DNA from: Bin103 sp002238925
Lineage (GTDB): Bacteria; Spirochaetota; Spirochaetia; SZUA-6; Bin103
Reading direction: 5' to 3'
NCBI GenBank assembly: GCA_965208065.1
Contig: OZ242313.1
Coordinates: 1 to 64,000, forward strand
Length of the DNA stretch: 64,000 nucleotides
The notes beneath the pieces are model-generated. The model saw nothing but the letters and a program-made list of their open reading frames with translations. It had not been told where the DNA came from and did no database searches. The translations under genes and the position numbers were made by a program. How positions within the stretch are numbered: position 1 is the stretch's first letter; every line of letters starts with the position of its first letter. Shown in pieces: positions 42,890 through 53,384 of the stretch.

Positions 42890-45772
42890 ATGAGAGAAGC
42901 AATGCAAGAAGCAAAGCCCCCCTTCCCGCGCCGTCACCTGACACCGTGGGCCTTCGCCACGGCCTTCCTGGCTGCGCTGACGACGCTCGCCCTGATCGGC
43001 TGCCCCACGGCGACGCCGACTACAACGAGCGTGCCGGCATTCCCGGATGCGACCGGTAAACTGAGCTTCTCGTTTCCCGTCGATGAGGAGATCACCCCGG
43101 TCGACCTGCCGTACGCGACCGGCGGAAGCGGCAAGCTGACCTATTCTCTCCATCCGGATGCCCCGCCGGGGCTGACCTTGAACGCGGATACCCGCGAGTT
43201 GAGCGGCGCGCCGGAGGTGGAGGGCAGGTACGAACTCACCTACCGGGCGAGCGATGCCAACGGCAGGTCGGACGAGCTCCCCATTACCATTGTCATCGAC
43301 CCCCCGAACAGCATCAGGTCGATCGTGGCCGCGGTTACGGTTGGCGATGCCGCCGGCGCAGTAAAATTCGCCGGCCTGCCGGAACCGGGCGGCGGGCCAT
43401 CGGTCGAGGTTTCGGGCACCCGGGTGTTCGTGGCCGGCGGCACGGTATTCCTTGATGTCGCGCCCGAGCCCGGAGCCGCCGTTGACAAGCTGCTCGTGTC
43501 GCTCGGCGCGGAGACCTTGGGCTACTACGAGGTCGACGTGACCGGCGCCGCGGCGCCGTACCGGTTGCTCGGACAGATCCGGTTCGACGTCGACCCCGCG
43601 GTCGAGTCGGTCTGCGTCGCCATAGCCGCGGTCGGCGCCGGCGGCGCGGTCGGTCCGGCCGCCGAATGCCACACCGTGGTGCAGGGCCCGGTGGAGTTTG
43701 GCGACGTGCAGATCACGGTATCGTGGGATTCCGTGGCCGATCTCGACCTGCACGTGGTCGATGCCACCGGCGAGGAAATCTACTACGGCCGCAGGGTAGC
43801 AAGGAGCGGCGGCGTGCTCGATTTCCAGTCGCATTGCGACCCGCCGCGCCCGTTCGGAAACGAACACGTGGCATGGTCGCAGGGAACCCCGCCGCGCGGG
43901 GGCTACGTGGTGCGCGTCAACCACTGGGAGAACTGCGGCGCGGCGCAGACCAACTACGTGGTCAACGTGTACAACTACGGCCGCGTCAGCACCTTCTCCG
44001 GCACCTTCTCCGGTGCCGGCGGCCAAGGCGGCTTCGGCGACGGCACCGAGGTCGTACGGTTCGAGGTAAGCGATGGTCCGGCGCCGCGCAGCAGGAGCAT
44101 CTCCGCCCGCTACCGCGGCAGCGGGGACCAGGTGTTCGCGCTCAATGGGGCCGGCGAGAACCTCGACGACACGGTCGTCACCGTGGACCTGGGCGACGCC
44201 TCGGCGGAGGTGCACGTGATCGCCACCAATACCACCAACTCGGAGAGGAGTCCGGAGGTCAGGAGCCTCAGCCGGCTGGAGGCGGAGGCGAAGGGGCTGC
44301 AGCCGTCCGCACAGGACGAATTCGAACCGGCTCCGCGGCCGGCGCTGAGCGAACCGGCGGCCAGGCTCCAGTGGATCACGGAGTTCAACCACAGCGTGCA
44401 GTTGTCGCGCCGTGCGTCGGGCGCGAGCGCGCAGGCGCAGGCGCAAACAACAGTCGCGGAAGGCGACCGATTCACCTTTCGGGATCTCGAGGATCAGGGC
44501 GCGGTCGAGATCCCCGCGACGGCCCGCAGAGTGGTAACGGACGGTCCCGTGACGGCGGCGCTCTGGGTCGCCGACAACGATTGGGGGCCGGGTTGCAGCG
44601 GCGCCGGGCCGTGCGTGAATCAACAGATGGTCGACGCCATGGCCGACCGGTTTCTGCGCCCCGGTTCCGGAAACGACATCTACGAATGGGTAACGGCGAT
44701 CTTCGGGGCTCCGTGGGGCCCGCATCCCTACTCCGACGTGATTCCCCCGGCGGCTGCGAACGACATTCACATCCTGCTGTACGACATTGACCGGGACGGT
44801 GCACCCGCACCGGGAGAATGCCGTGCCGTCGGGTATTTCTGGGCGGTACACAATTTCCTGCAGGATCCGGATTTTCCGCTTTCCGAGATCTCGTCCGAGC
44901 GGCTGATTTTCTTCATGGATGCGCCGTGGTTTGCCATTCCGCAGGGACCGACCTGGGAAGTGACCGACCGCCACCCGAGCGGCGCCATGAGCGCCCTGGC
45001 CCAGGAACTGCAGCACATGATCCACTTCTACCAGAAGCCGATCCTGCGCCGTACCGCAAGCGAGGTGTGGCTCAACGAGATGGCTGGCGAATTGGCGGAA
45101 GACTTCATCGCCGACAAGACGATGGTGCCCGGACCGCGCGGCGTTGCCTACGACGATCCCACCGCGGGCAGTGCGGGCAACCGGCGCGGGCGTCTGCCAA
45201 TCTACAACCTGTTCAACGACGTACAGGTCACCACCTGGGCCGGCACGATCTCCAACTACGCGGTCAACTATGCACTGGGCGCGTACCTGGCCCGCACCTA
45301 CGGCGGAGCCGAGCTGTTCGCCGAGATCGTGCAGAGCGACCGGGTGGGCGTAGACGCAATCAACACGGCACTCCACAACCTGGGCCATGACGTCACGTTC
45401 GGGCAGGTGCTGGCCGACTGGGCGGTGGCCACGCTGCTGTCGGACAACACCGCCGCCCCGGCGCCGTACCGTTACAACCCGGGAACCTGGACCAGTTCGC
45501 ACATCGACGGCGACGAGTTCCGGTTGGGCTCGATCAACCTCTACCACTACCGCTGGGATCCGCCGGAGGTGGTGTCGGACTGCATCGGGCCGGACCTGGC
45601 GGGCCGCTCGTCCCAGGAGGGACCCTACCTGCACTCCCTGCGCACGCTCAGCGACCGCATCCAGCCGCCGCACTCCAATACCTACGCAACGCTGGGGCGC
45701 CGAACCGGAACGGTGCGTTTCCTGGTGAGCGCGGAGCCCGACAACCGCATCACGGTGGTCGTGAAGGAGTGA
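42890..45772 (+). CDS. Paralogue of the preceding M30-like lipoprotein, first zinc ligand replaced
   Basis: 960 residues from ATG 42890 (a GTG at 42869 and an ATG at 42902 are alternatives). Same layout as its neighbour: lipobox LIGC (Cys38), Ig-like module, YfaP-like beta-sandwich (SWDSVADLDLHVVDATGEE), C-terminal peptidase-like domain. Here the metal motif reads Q705-E-L-Q-H709, so the first His of HExxH is Gln while the second His and WLNEMAGELAE remain. It is therefore probably not an active protease and may be a binding partner or decoy. Tandem duplication with divergence is obvious along the whole length. Confidence 0.75.
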   Translation: MREAMQEAKPPFPRRHLTPWAFATAFLAALTTLALIGCPTATPTTTSVPAFPDATGKLSFSFPVDEEITPVDLPYATGGSGKLTYSLHPDAPPGLTLNADTRELSGAPEVEGRYELTYRASDANGRSDELPITIVIDPPNSIRSIVAAVTVGDAAGAVKFAGLPEPGGGPSVEVSGTRVFVAGGTVFLDVAPEPGAAVDKLLVSLGAETLGYYEVDVTGAAAPYRLLGQIRFDVDPAVESVCVAIAAVGAGGAVGPAAECHTVVQGPVEFGDVQITVSWDSVADLDLHVVDATGEEIYYGRRVARSGGVLDFQSHCDPPRPFGNEHVAWSQGTPPRGGYVVRVNHWENCGAAQTNYVVNVYNYGRVSTFSGTFSGAGGQGGFGDGTEVVRFEVSDGPAPRSRSISARYRGSGDQVFALNGAGENLDDTVVTVDLGDASAEVHVIATNTTNSERSPEVRSLSRLEAEAKGLQPSAQDEFEPAPRPALSEPAARLQWITEFNHSVQLSRRASGASAQAQAQTTVAEGDRFTFRDLEDQGAVEIPATARRVVTDGPVTAALWVADNDWGPGCSGAGPCVNQQMVDAMADRFLRPGSGNDIYEWVTAIFGAPWGPHPYSDVIPPAAANDIHILLYDIDRDGAPAPGECRAVGYFWAVHNFLQDPDFPLSEISSERLIFFMDAPWFAIPQGPTWEVTDRHPSGAMSALAQELQHMIHFYQKPILRRTASEVWLNEMAGELAEDFIADKTMVPGPRGVAYDDPTAGSAGNRRGRLPIYNLFNDVQVTTWAGTISNYAVNYALGAYLARTYGGAELFAEIVQSDRVGVDAINTALHNLGHDVTFGQVLADWAVATLLSDNTAAPAPYRYNPGTWTSSHIDGDEFRLGSINLYHYRWDPPEVVSDCIGPDLAGRSSQEGPYLHSLRTLSDRIQPPHSNTYATLGRRTGTVRFLVSAEPDNRITVVVKE

Positions 45773-45791
45773 CGGGCGGCAACCGGACGAC

Positions 45792-46148
45792 GTGCGTCAT
45801 GGCGTGACGGGCGCCGGCGCGGCGCTGGCGCTGGCCGGCGGGGTGCTGCTGGCCTGCGCCTCGGATGCGGACCAGTCCGCCGCGCCGGAAGCGCCGGCCG
45901 AGGCGCAGGAGATGGTCGCCGTCACCGGCCGGGTGGTGGCGACCGGTTCCGACCCGTTCGTGATCCTGGTTATCGTCACCGGCGCAAACGAGCAGTACGA
46001 GCTGGTCGGCGAGCAGGCGGACCCGCTGTGGGACCTGCAGCAACGCCAAGTAACGGTGCGCGGCCGCATCGTGCAACAGGCGCTTGGCCCCGGCTTTCCC
46101 GCACAACTGGAAGTCGACTCCCACGTCCTCGCCGGCCGCGACGGTTGA
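45792..46148 (+). CDS. Small lipoprotein, OB-fold-like
   Basis: 118 residues from GTG 45792; lipobox LLAC at about residue 22. The rest (VTGRVVATGSDPFVILVIVTG…RQVTVRGRIVQQ) looks like a short beta-barrel of the OB type. No known family recognised. It follows the two giant lipoproteins by 19 bases and may be cotranscribed. No good RBS, so the gene is less certain than its neighbours. Confidence 0.55.
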   Translation: MRHGVTGAGAALALAGGVLLACASDADQSAAPEAPAEAQEMVAVTGRVVATGSDPFVILVIVTGANEQYELVGEQADPLWDLQQRQVTVRGRIVQQALGPGFPAQLEVDSHVLAGRDG

Positions 46149-46389
46149 GAGGTAACAACCCACGCCGCTGGGACGCCGGCGCGCCCCCGGCCGAGACCGC
46201 CCGCTCCGCCGCGCAAGTGCCCGCGGACGCTGTGGCTCGCTCGGCGCCAGTGCGTCGCCGAGCGCGAGCCAGTACTCGGTCACGCCATGCTCCTCGTAGG
46301 CGGCGAACTCCGGCGGCGGTTGACGCCGGGGGGTGCGCGGCTAGACCTTGGCCGCACAGCGCAGCAATCGCAATGAAATTGGAGTTCCC

Positions 46390-47613
<1,224 letters not shown>

Positions 47614-47686
47614 CGGAGCCGTCCGACTGCACCTTCCCGACGGCGGGCTCACGGCCCGCGCAGCGCCTCCCCGCCGGTGCGGGAAC

Positions 47687-50623
47687 GTGCACCAGGCGGC
47701 TGGCGGCTCCCTGGCCGCCAGCCCGCAGGCGCGCCGCGGCGCCGGAACCGTGCCCGCGTTGACCTGCGCCGGGAAGCCGGATACGTGGGCGGGCATCCGG
47801 GTTCGCGGGCGTCGATTGGGCCGGCGTGGAACGGCGCACCGCGGCGCCGGAGCGCGGCTGCTGGCGCTGTGGCTTACGGCCGCGGCTGCCGTGCCGGCGT
47901 TTGCCCAGCAACCCGCCCCCGCCCCCGCCGAGCTCGCCGCGGCGGAGCCGGAGTGGGAGCAGATCCTGGTGGCCGGCGAGTACCGCTACGCACGCAGCCG
48001 CCGCGCCGGCGTGTTCGTTTCCTTCGACGCGGGGCTCACCTGGCAGCCGCGCAGTGCCGGCCTGCCGCACCGCGTGGTGTATCCGTTCCCGGACCCGCCG
48101 GAGTACGCCGCCGTCACCTCGCTGGCCGCCGATCCGGCCAATCCGCGCCGGCTCGCCGCCACCACCGCCTCGGGCGTGTACCTGACCACCAACGGCGGCA
48201 TGGCGTGGCAGCGGGTCGCCACCGAACAGGTGCACCCGCACGCCTACTTCACCAGCGTCGCACTGTCTCCCCACGACCCGGCCGGCATGCTGCTCGGCAC
48301 CTCGTTCCACGGCGTCTACCAGACCACCGACGGCGGCGCCAACTGGCACCACCTCAAGCGCGCCATCCGCTTCCTCACCGACCGCTCCCTGTTCTACGAG
48401 GAGGTGGCGGGCCTCAGCTACGACCCCGCCGCACCGCGCGCCATGGTGCTGCTGGCCGGCTTCGACGGCGGCATCTTCTACGTTACCGACCGATTCGCCG
48501 AAGAACGCGACACGCCCGGCACCGGGCTGCTGCGCTTCACGGTGCCTGCGATGGCCACCATCCAGCTCGGCTACGCGCCCGCCGGCGATGCCTGGGAGCT
48601 GCACGCCGGCACCGTCGACGCGGGCTGGCGGCTGACCACCGACGGCTCGTGGGAACCGATCGGCGCCGCCGAACCACTGCGGCGCGGGATCCCGCTGCAG
48701 CCGCAGGAACCAGCACCCGCCCCGGCCACGGCCGAATCCGCGCCGGCTGCCGAGGCGCCCCCGCCGACCGAGTCCGACCCCGGCCCAGCCGGTCAGCCGG
48801 CCGGCGCCGGCGAGCCCGCGGATGCAGCGCCCGGCGCCGCCCCACCCGCGGCCGACCGCGACGCCACCACGGCGGCGACCGGAGACGCAGCGCAACAACC
48901 GGCTGCCGCCACCGGCGGCGCGCCCACCGACTCCGCGCCGGCAGCCGCGGACGCCACCGCCGCGGCCCCCGCGCCCGAGGCCGGGACCACCGCGGCCTCC
49001 GAGACCACACTCGCCCCCGGTCAGCCCGCGTCGCCCGCGGCCGGCACCAGCCCGCCGGCGTCATCGTCTGCCGCGGACGGGCCCGACCCCGCTGCGGTGG
49101 CTGCCGCAGACGCGGCGCCGCAAGCGGACACCGATGCCGGCAGCACGGCCACGGCCACCCCCACGGCGCTGGCGGTTTCGGACGGCGAGACGCCGCCACC
49201 GCCAGCCGATTCGGATCAGGCCGGAGTGTCCTATATCGCCGCCGGCCTCCCGCAGGTACCGCCACCCGAGTGCACCACGCCGGCGCAGCCGGGCGGCGAC
49301 GGCGCCGCCCAACACGCCGCGCACGGACACGCCGCGGCAGCGCAGGACACCGGCCAGCCGGACGCCGCCCAAGCCGCAACAGCCGCCGCATCCCAGGCAC
49401 CCGAAAGCGCCGCCGGCCAGGTCGCGGCACGGCCGCCGGCAGCGCCTGCCACGGCCGCGGACGCCGGCCATCCGGATGCCGGGCATTGCGGCGACGAGCA
49501 CATGCTCGCGGCCGGCGAACCCGGCTGGATTGCCGGCCCCGAGGGCATCGGCGCCGCCGCCCCGCTGCCGCGCGCCGCGCTGCGCAACGGCATCTACATC
49601 CGGGCGGACCGGGCGGTCGCGGCACTGCCCGAGTACCTCGGCCTGCTCGCCCGGCACAGCCTCGACTCCATCGTCATCGACTTCAAGACCGACGACGGCC
49701 GGCTTACCTACGACTCCGAGCTGCCGCTGGCGCGCGCCATGGGCGCCGCCCCCGGGCCAATCAAGCTGGACCGGCTGATCGCCGATGCGCACGCCGCCGG
49801 CATCTACGTGATCGCCCGCCTGGTGGTGTTCAAGGATCCATTCCTGTTCGACTGGGACAACCACCGCCTGGCGATCTGGGACACGGAGCAGGCCGGACCG
49901 TGGCGCCACCTGGTGCCGGCCGGCGACGACTCCAACGACGACTCCAACGACAACGTGGTGCAGCGCGAACACTGGGTCGACCCGTTCGCCCCCGAGGTGT
50001 GGCAATACAACGTCGCCGTGGCCGAGGAACTGGCCGCGCGCGGGGTGGACGAAATCCAGTTCGACTACATCCGCTTTCCCTCCGACGGCCCCACCGAACG
50101 CGCCACCTACCGCCACCGGCGCCCCGGCATGCGCCGCGTCGACGCCATCGAGTCGTTCCTGGCGCTGGCGCGCGAGCGCCTGCAGGTGCCGATCAGCACC
50201 GACCTGTTCGGATTCAACTCCTGGTACCGGGCCGGCAACTTCATCGGCCAGGATATCGACGTGTTGTCGGAGTACGCCGACGTAATCAGCCCGATGTTCT
50301 ATCCTTCCCACTTCCCGAACCACTTTCTGGACGACCGCAGCTACACCGAACGCGCCTATGCCATCTACGAGGCCGGCGTACGGCGGGCGCAGCGCATGGT
50401 ACGGGGGCGGGCGTTCATCCGGCCCTACGTGCAGGCGTTCCTGATCGGCCGCGAGCTGCGCATGGAGGAGGAGGAATACAGCCGCTACCTGACGCGCCAG
50501 CTCGACGGCAACCGGGCCGCGGCGGGTTCCGGGTTCACCCTCTGGAACGCGTCGAACAGGTACTATATGGTCACCGAGCCGTTGCAACCGTACTTCGACA
50601 CCCGAAGGGAGGAGACACCATGA
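47687..50623 (+). CDS. DUF4015 putative glycoside hydrolase with N-terminal BNR-like repeats
   Basis: 978 residues read from GTG 47687. The signal peptide (RLLALWLTAAAAVPAFAQ) starts only near residue 57, so TTG 47816 may be the true start. Three Asp-box/BNR-type repeats (VSFDAGLTW, TTNGGMAW, TTDGGANW) lie near residues 110, 165 and 212. A 280-residue Ala/Pro-rich linker follows. The C-terminal domain (about 630-975) matches DUF4015, a TIM-barrel family, with IVIDFKTDDGRLTYDSE and GVDEIQFDYIRFPSDG providing candidate acidic catalytic residues. Exported. The next gene overlaps by four bases. Confidence 0.8.
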   Translation: MHQAAGGSLAASPQARRGAGTVPALTCAGKPDTWAGIRVRGRRLGRRGTAHRGAGARLLALWLTAAAAVPAFAQQPAPAPAELAAAEPEWEQILVAGEYRYARSRRAGVFVSFDAGLTWQPRSAGLPHRVVYPFPDPPEYAAVTSLAADPANPRRLAATTASGVYLTTNGGMAWQRVATEQVHPHAYFTSVALSPHDPAGMLLGTSFHGVYQTTDGGANWHHLKRAIRFLTDRSLFYEEVAGLSYDPAAPRAMVLLAGFDGGIFYVTDRFAEERDTPGTGLLRFTVPAMATIQLGYAPAGDAWELHAGTVDAGWRLTTDGSWEPIGAAEPLRRGIPLQPQEPAPAPATAESAPAAEAPPPTESDPGPAGQPAGAGEPADAAPGAAPPAADRDATTAATGDAAQQPAAATGGAPTDSAPAAADATAAAPAPEAGTTAASETTLAPGQPASPAAGTSPPASSSAADGPDPAAVAAADAAPQADTDAGSTATATPTALAVSDGETPPPPADSDQAGVSYIAAGLPQVPPPECTTPAQPGGDGAAQHAAHGHAAAAQDTGQPDAAQAATAAASQAPESAAGQVAARPPAAPATAADAGHPDAGHCGDEHMLAAGEPGWIAGPEGIGAAAPLPRAALRNGIYIRADRAVAALPEYLGLLARHSLDSIVIDFKTDDGRLTYDSELPLARAMGAAPGPIKLDRLIADAHAAGIYVIARLVVFKDPFLFDWDNHRLAIWDTEQAGPWRHLVPAGDDSNDDSNDNVVQREHWVDPFAPEVWQYNVAVAEELAARGVDEIQFDYIRFPSDGPTERATYRHRRPGMRRVDAIESFLALARERLQVPISTDLFGFNSWYRAGNFIGQDIDVLSEYADVISPMFYPSHFPNHFLDDRSYTERAYAIYEAGVRRAQRMVRGRAFIRPYVQAFLIGRELRMEEEEYSRYLTRQLDGNRAAAGSGFTLWNASNRYYMVTEPLQPYFDTRREETP

Positions 50624-51120
50624 CTGATCCGAAACAGCCGCCCGGATTGCGATGCGTGGGCATCGGTGGGCAGACACCGCGAACCGTTGCCGCCCGGCCG
50701 GGTTGGGCGCGCATCGCCGTGCTACTCGGTTGCGCCTGGCTGCTGGCGAGTTGCGCGACCAGTCCGGACGACCTGACCGGCGAGATCACGCCCGCCGAGT
50801 ACTTCCAGCACGCCCAGGAGGCCACCGCGGCCAGCGACTTCAGAGGCGCGATGGCCTGGTACGAGGCGTTCCGCGAGCGTTACGGCACCGATCCCACTCG
50901 CGGCGAGCAGAACCTCCTGCTGTGGGCCGAATACGAGATCGCATTCCTGCACCACAAGATGGGCGACGACCGCACCGCCATGCGGCTGCTCGGCGAGTTG
51001 ATCGACCGCTACGAAGCGCCGGAGGCGGCCACCTACGCACCGGCGCCGCGCATTCTCGCGCTGCGCGTTATCGAGGAACTGCAGCCCGGCGCCGCGGCCG
51101 ACGCGGCCGGCGCCGGCTAA
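50620..51120 (+). CDS. Small TPR-like lipoprotein
   Basis: 166 residues; GGGAGGAG precedes ATG 50620, which overlaps the DUF4015 stop. Lipobox LASC (WLLASCATSP) after an N-terminal extension of about 45 residues. One to two helical repeat pairs (AEYFQHAQEATAASDFRGAM…) resemble TPR units. Coupled to the DUF4015 enzyme, so perhaps its periplasmic partner. Family not recognised. Confidence 0.7.
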   Translation: MTDPKQPPGLRCVGIGGQTPRTVAARPGWARIAVLLGCAWLLASCATSPDDLTGEITPAEYFQHAQEATAASDFRGAMAWYEAFRERYGTDPTRGEQNLLLWAEYEIAFLHHKMGDDRTAMRLLGELIDRYEAPEAATYAPAPRILALRVIEELQPGAAADAAGAG

Positions 51121-51163
51121 CGCAAACTGAAGCGCCAGCGCTCAGCGCCCCTTTGCCAGGGGC

Positions 51164-52252
51164 ATGAGGCAATTCATTTCGAAACGGCCGGCGGCGGCCC
51201 CCTTGCGGGTCATGACCACGGCCATCGCACTGTTGATGTGTCTGGCCTGCGAGCCGGTCGGCCACGCGCTCGAGGAAGAGGTAGACCTGCTGCCGCCGGT
51301 GTTCCAGGGCATCGCCGCCACCGGCCCCAACTCGGTAGCCGTGCACTTCGACGAACCGGTCAGCGTCACCGTCGAGGCGGTGCGCATTGAGCCGCCGGTC
51401 GCGGTACACGAAGTATCCGGCGCCACCGAGGCGGACAGCGCCACCAGCGTGGCCGACGCCACCGGCGAATTCGCCGCCGTTATCATAGTTACCGAACAGC
51501 CGTTCGCGGCCGGCAGGCGCTACACCCTGCACACTACCGCCAGCGACCGGCGCGGCAACACCACCACCTTCGTGGCCGGGTTCTGGGGTTTCAACCCGCG
51601 CCCGCCCGGGCTGGTTATCAACGAGTTCACGCCGCGCGGCAGCAAGCGGCGGCGCGACGCCATCGAGCTGTACGTAACCGGGGCCGGCAACCTCGGCGGC
51701 GTGACGCTGTACGACGGGGTGGCCGGCGACTACCGCGACCTCGTGGTGCTGCCGCCGGTCGAAGTGGCGGCCGGCGACTATGTCGTGATCCACGCCACCA
51801 CCGACGGCCTCGGCGAGGACGAGGTGGACGGCCCCGACACCTCGAGCCACGAGCAGGCGGTGGCGGGCGCATGGGACTTCTGGCTGGCGGAGGGCGGCGG
51901 GCTGTCGGGCAACAATGGCGTCATCACCGTGTACGCGGCGCCGGACGGGGCCCTGATCGACGGCGTCGTGTACAGCAACCGCACGTCGGAATCGGACGAC
52001 CGCTACCGCGGATTCGGCAGCAAGGCCACCCTGCGGCGCGCCGACACCCTGGCGGAACTGGGCGGCTGGCAATTCGCCGGCGACCTGATCGCCCCCGAGG
52101 ACGCAATCAGCTCCGACGCGACCACCTCCACCCGTTCGCTGAGCCGCGGCAGCTCATCGACCGACACCGACAGCGCCGCCGACTGGCACACCGTGCCCAC
52201 CCGCGGCGCCACCTTCGGCGCCCCCAACAACGACGCCGTCCACGAGGGATGA
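51164..52252 (+). CDS. Lipoprotein with lamin-tail-like (LTD) domain
   Basis: 362 residues, lipobox LACE-type (LMCLAC). The first half is a beta-rich domain (VAVHFDEPVSVTVEAVRI, an Ig/fibronectin-like pattern). The second half, from LVINEFTPRGSKRRRDAIELY through GDYVVIHATTDG and NNGVITVYAAPDGALIDGVVY, is a lamin-tail domain, found in many exported bacterial proteins. Probably envelope- or surface-located. Convergent with trxA. Confidence 0.75.
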   Translation: MRQFISKRPAAAPLRVMTTAIALLMCLACEPVGHALEEEVDLLPPVFQGIAATGPNSVAVHFDEPVSVTVEAVRIEPPVAVHEVSGATEADSATSVADATGEFAAVIIVTEQPFAAGRRYTLHTTASDRRGNTTTFVAGFWGFNPRPPGLVINEFTPRGSKRRRDAIELYVTGAGNLGGVTLYDGVAGDYRDLVVLPPVEVAAGDYVVIHATTDGLGEDEVDGPDTSSHEQAVAGAWDFWLAEGGGLSGNNGVITVYAAPDGALIDGVVYSNRTSESDDRYRGFGSKATLRRADTLAELGGWQFAGDLIAPEDAISSDATTSTRSLSRGSSSTDTDSAADWHTVPTRGATFGAPNNDAVHEG

Positions 52253-52269
52253 ACTACTGCGGCCCGAGA

Positions 52270-52593
52270 CTATAGATGATCTTTGAACAGGCCTTCGATG
52301 GTTTCGCGGGGGACGGCGCCGACCTGCTGGCCGACCACGTTGCCGTCCTTGAACAACAGCAGCGTCGGGATGCTGACAATGCTGAACTTCTGCGCGATCT
52401 CGCCGGCGTTGTCCACGTCGACCTTGGCAATCTTGAGCCGGCCGGCGTAGTCCTGGGAGATCTGGTCGAGTACCGGCGCGACCATCTTGCACGGCATGCA
52501 CCACTCGGCCCAGAAGTCCACCAGCACCGGGGTGTCGGACTGAATGACTTCGGCTTCGAAGTTTCCCTGATCGATCGTTACTGCGGCTGACAT
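52270..52593 (-). CDS. trxA: Thioredoxin
   Basis: 107 residues from ATG 52593. Redox motif WCMPC (C32/C35) replaces the common WCGPC; the cis-Pro loop IPTLLLF is normal. Cytoplasmic dithiol reductant. It follows trpA by 29 bases and may be read with the trp genes, though a promoter of its own is possible. Confidence 0.93.
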   Translation of the reverse strand: MSAAVTIDQGNFEAEVIQSDTPVLVDFWAEWCMPCKMVAPVLDQISQDYAGRLKIAKVDVDNAGEIAQKFSIVSIPTLLLFKDGNVVGQQVGAVPRETIEGLFKDHL

Positions 52594-52622
52594 GGTCAGT
52601 AATATACTGCCGCCGCGCCCGC

Positions 52623-53384
52623 TTAGGAACCTTGGGCCGACAGCTTGGCCATCGCCTCCGCCATCAGGGTGCGCGGGTCGGCGCCGCGCTCGCGGCGCAG
52701 CAGTTCCACGAACCAGGTGCCCACCACCACGTAGTCGACGTACGGGGCCAGCGCGGCCACCTGCTCGGGGCTGCGGATCCCGAACCCGGCCATCGGCTTG
52801 CCGCCGAGTTCGCCGATGCGGCGCAGGAACGCCAGGTTGTCTTCGCCGATCTCGGTGTAGCTGCCGGTAATGCCCTTGCGCAGCGCCGCGTACACCCAGT
52901 CGGTGTCGGCGCCGGTCACCACCATCCGCAGGCGCTCCGGCAGCGTGCTCGGCACCACCACCGGGATTACCGCCACGCCGGCCGCCTTGCCGGCCGCGTA
53001 CAGGCCCTCGTCGTAGTCGGGCGGCAGGTCGGGCGCGATTATGGCGCCGGCGCCGGCGTCGCGGCAGCGCTGCACGAACCGGCCCACGCCGTTCTGGAAG
53101 ATCGGGTTGGCGTAGCTCATCACCGCAATCGGCACATCGGTGCGGGCGCGCAACGCCTCCACCAGGGCAAACCCGCGCTCCTGGGTGAAGCCGGCCGCGA
53201 GCGCCTCGTCGCACGCCACCTGGATGTGCGGCCCGTCGGCGGTGGGGTCGCTGAACGGAAACTGTACCTCCAGGTAGGCCGCCCCGCCGTCGACCAGTCC
53301 CCTGCCTACCTCCAGCGACGCCTCCCAGCTCGGGAACGACGCCACCAGGTGGGTCATGATGCGGCCCTTGCCCTGCCCGCTCAC
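52623..53384 (-). CDS. trpA: Tryptophan synthase alpha chain
   Basis: 253 residues from GTG 53384, which overlaps the trpB stop (GTGA); an ATG nine codons in (53357) is an alternative. Catalytic Glu39 and Asp50 correspond to E. coli Glu49 and Asp60 in LEVQFPFSDPTADGP. The phosphate-binding end is FGIRSPEQ…VVVGTWFV. It splits indole-3-glycerol phosphate to indole, channelled to TrpB. The N-terminus is shorter than E. coli TrpA by about ten residues. Confidence 0.93.
   Translation of the reverse strand: MSGQGKGRIMTHLVASFPSWEASLEVGRGLVDGGAAYLEVQFPFSDPTADGPHIQVACDEALAAGFTQERGFALVEALRARTDVPIAVMSYANPIFQNGVGRFVQRCRDAGAGAIIAPDLPPDYDEGLYAAGKAAGVAVIPVVVPSTLPERLRMVVTGADTDWVYAALRKGITGSYTEIGEDNLAFLRRIGELGGKPMAGFGIRSPEQVAALAPYVDYVVVGTWFVELLRRERGADPRTLMAEAMAKLSAQGS

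Noticed and set aside
41843..45673. Open frame of 1276 codons on the minus strand
   Set aside because: It is antisense to the two M30-like lipoprotein genes, has skewed Arg/Gly/His/Val composition and no recognisable motif; typical high-GC shadow.
46180..46330. Minus-strand FAAYEEHGVTEYWLA resembling the end of a Uma2 protein
   Set aside because: Only about 15 residues match and the flanks diverge; too short to call a pseudogene without a search.
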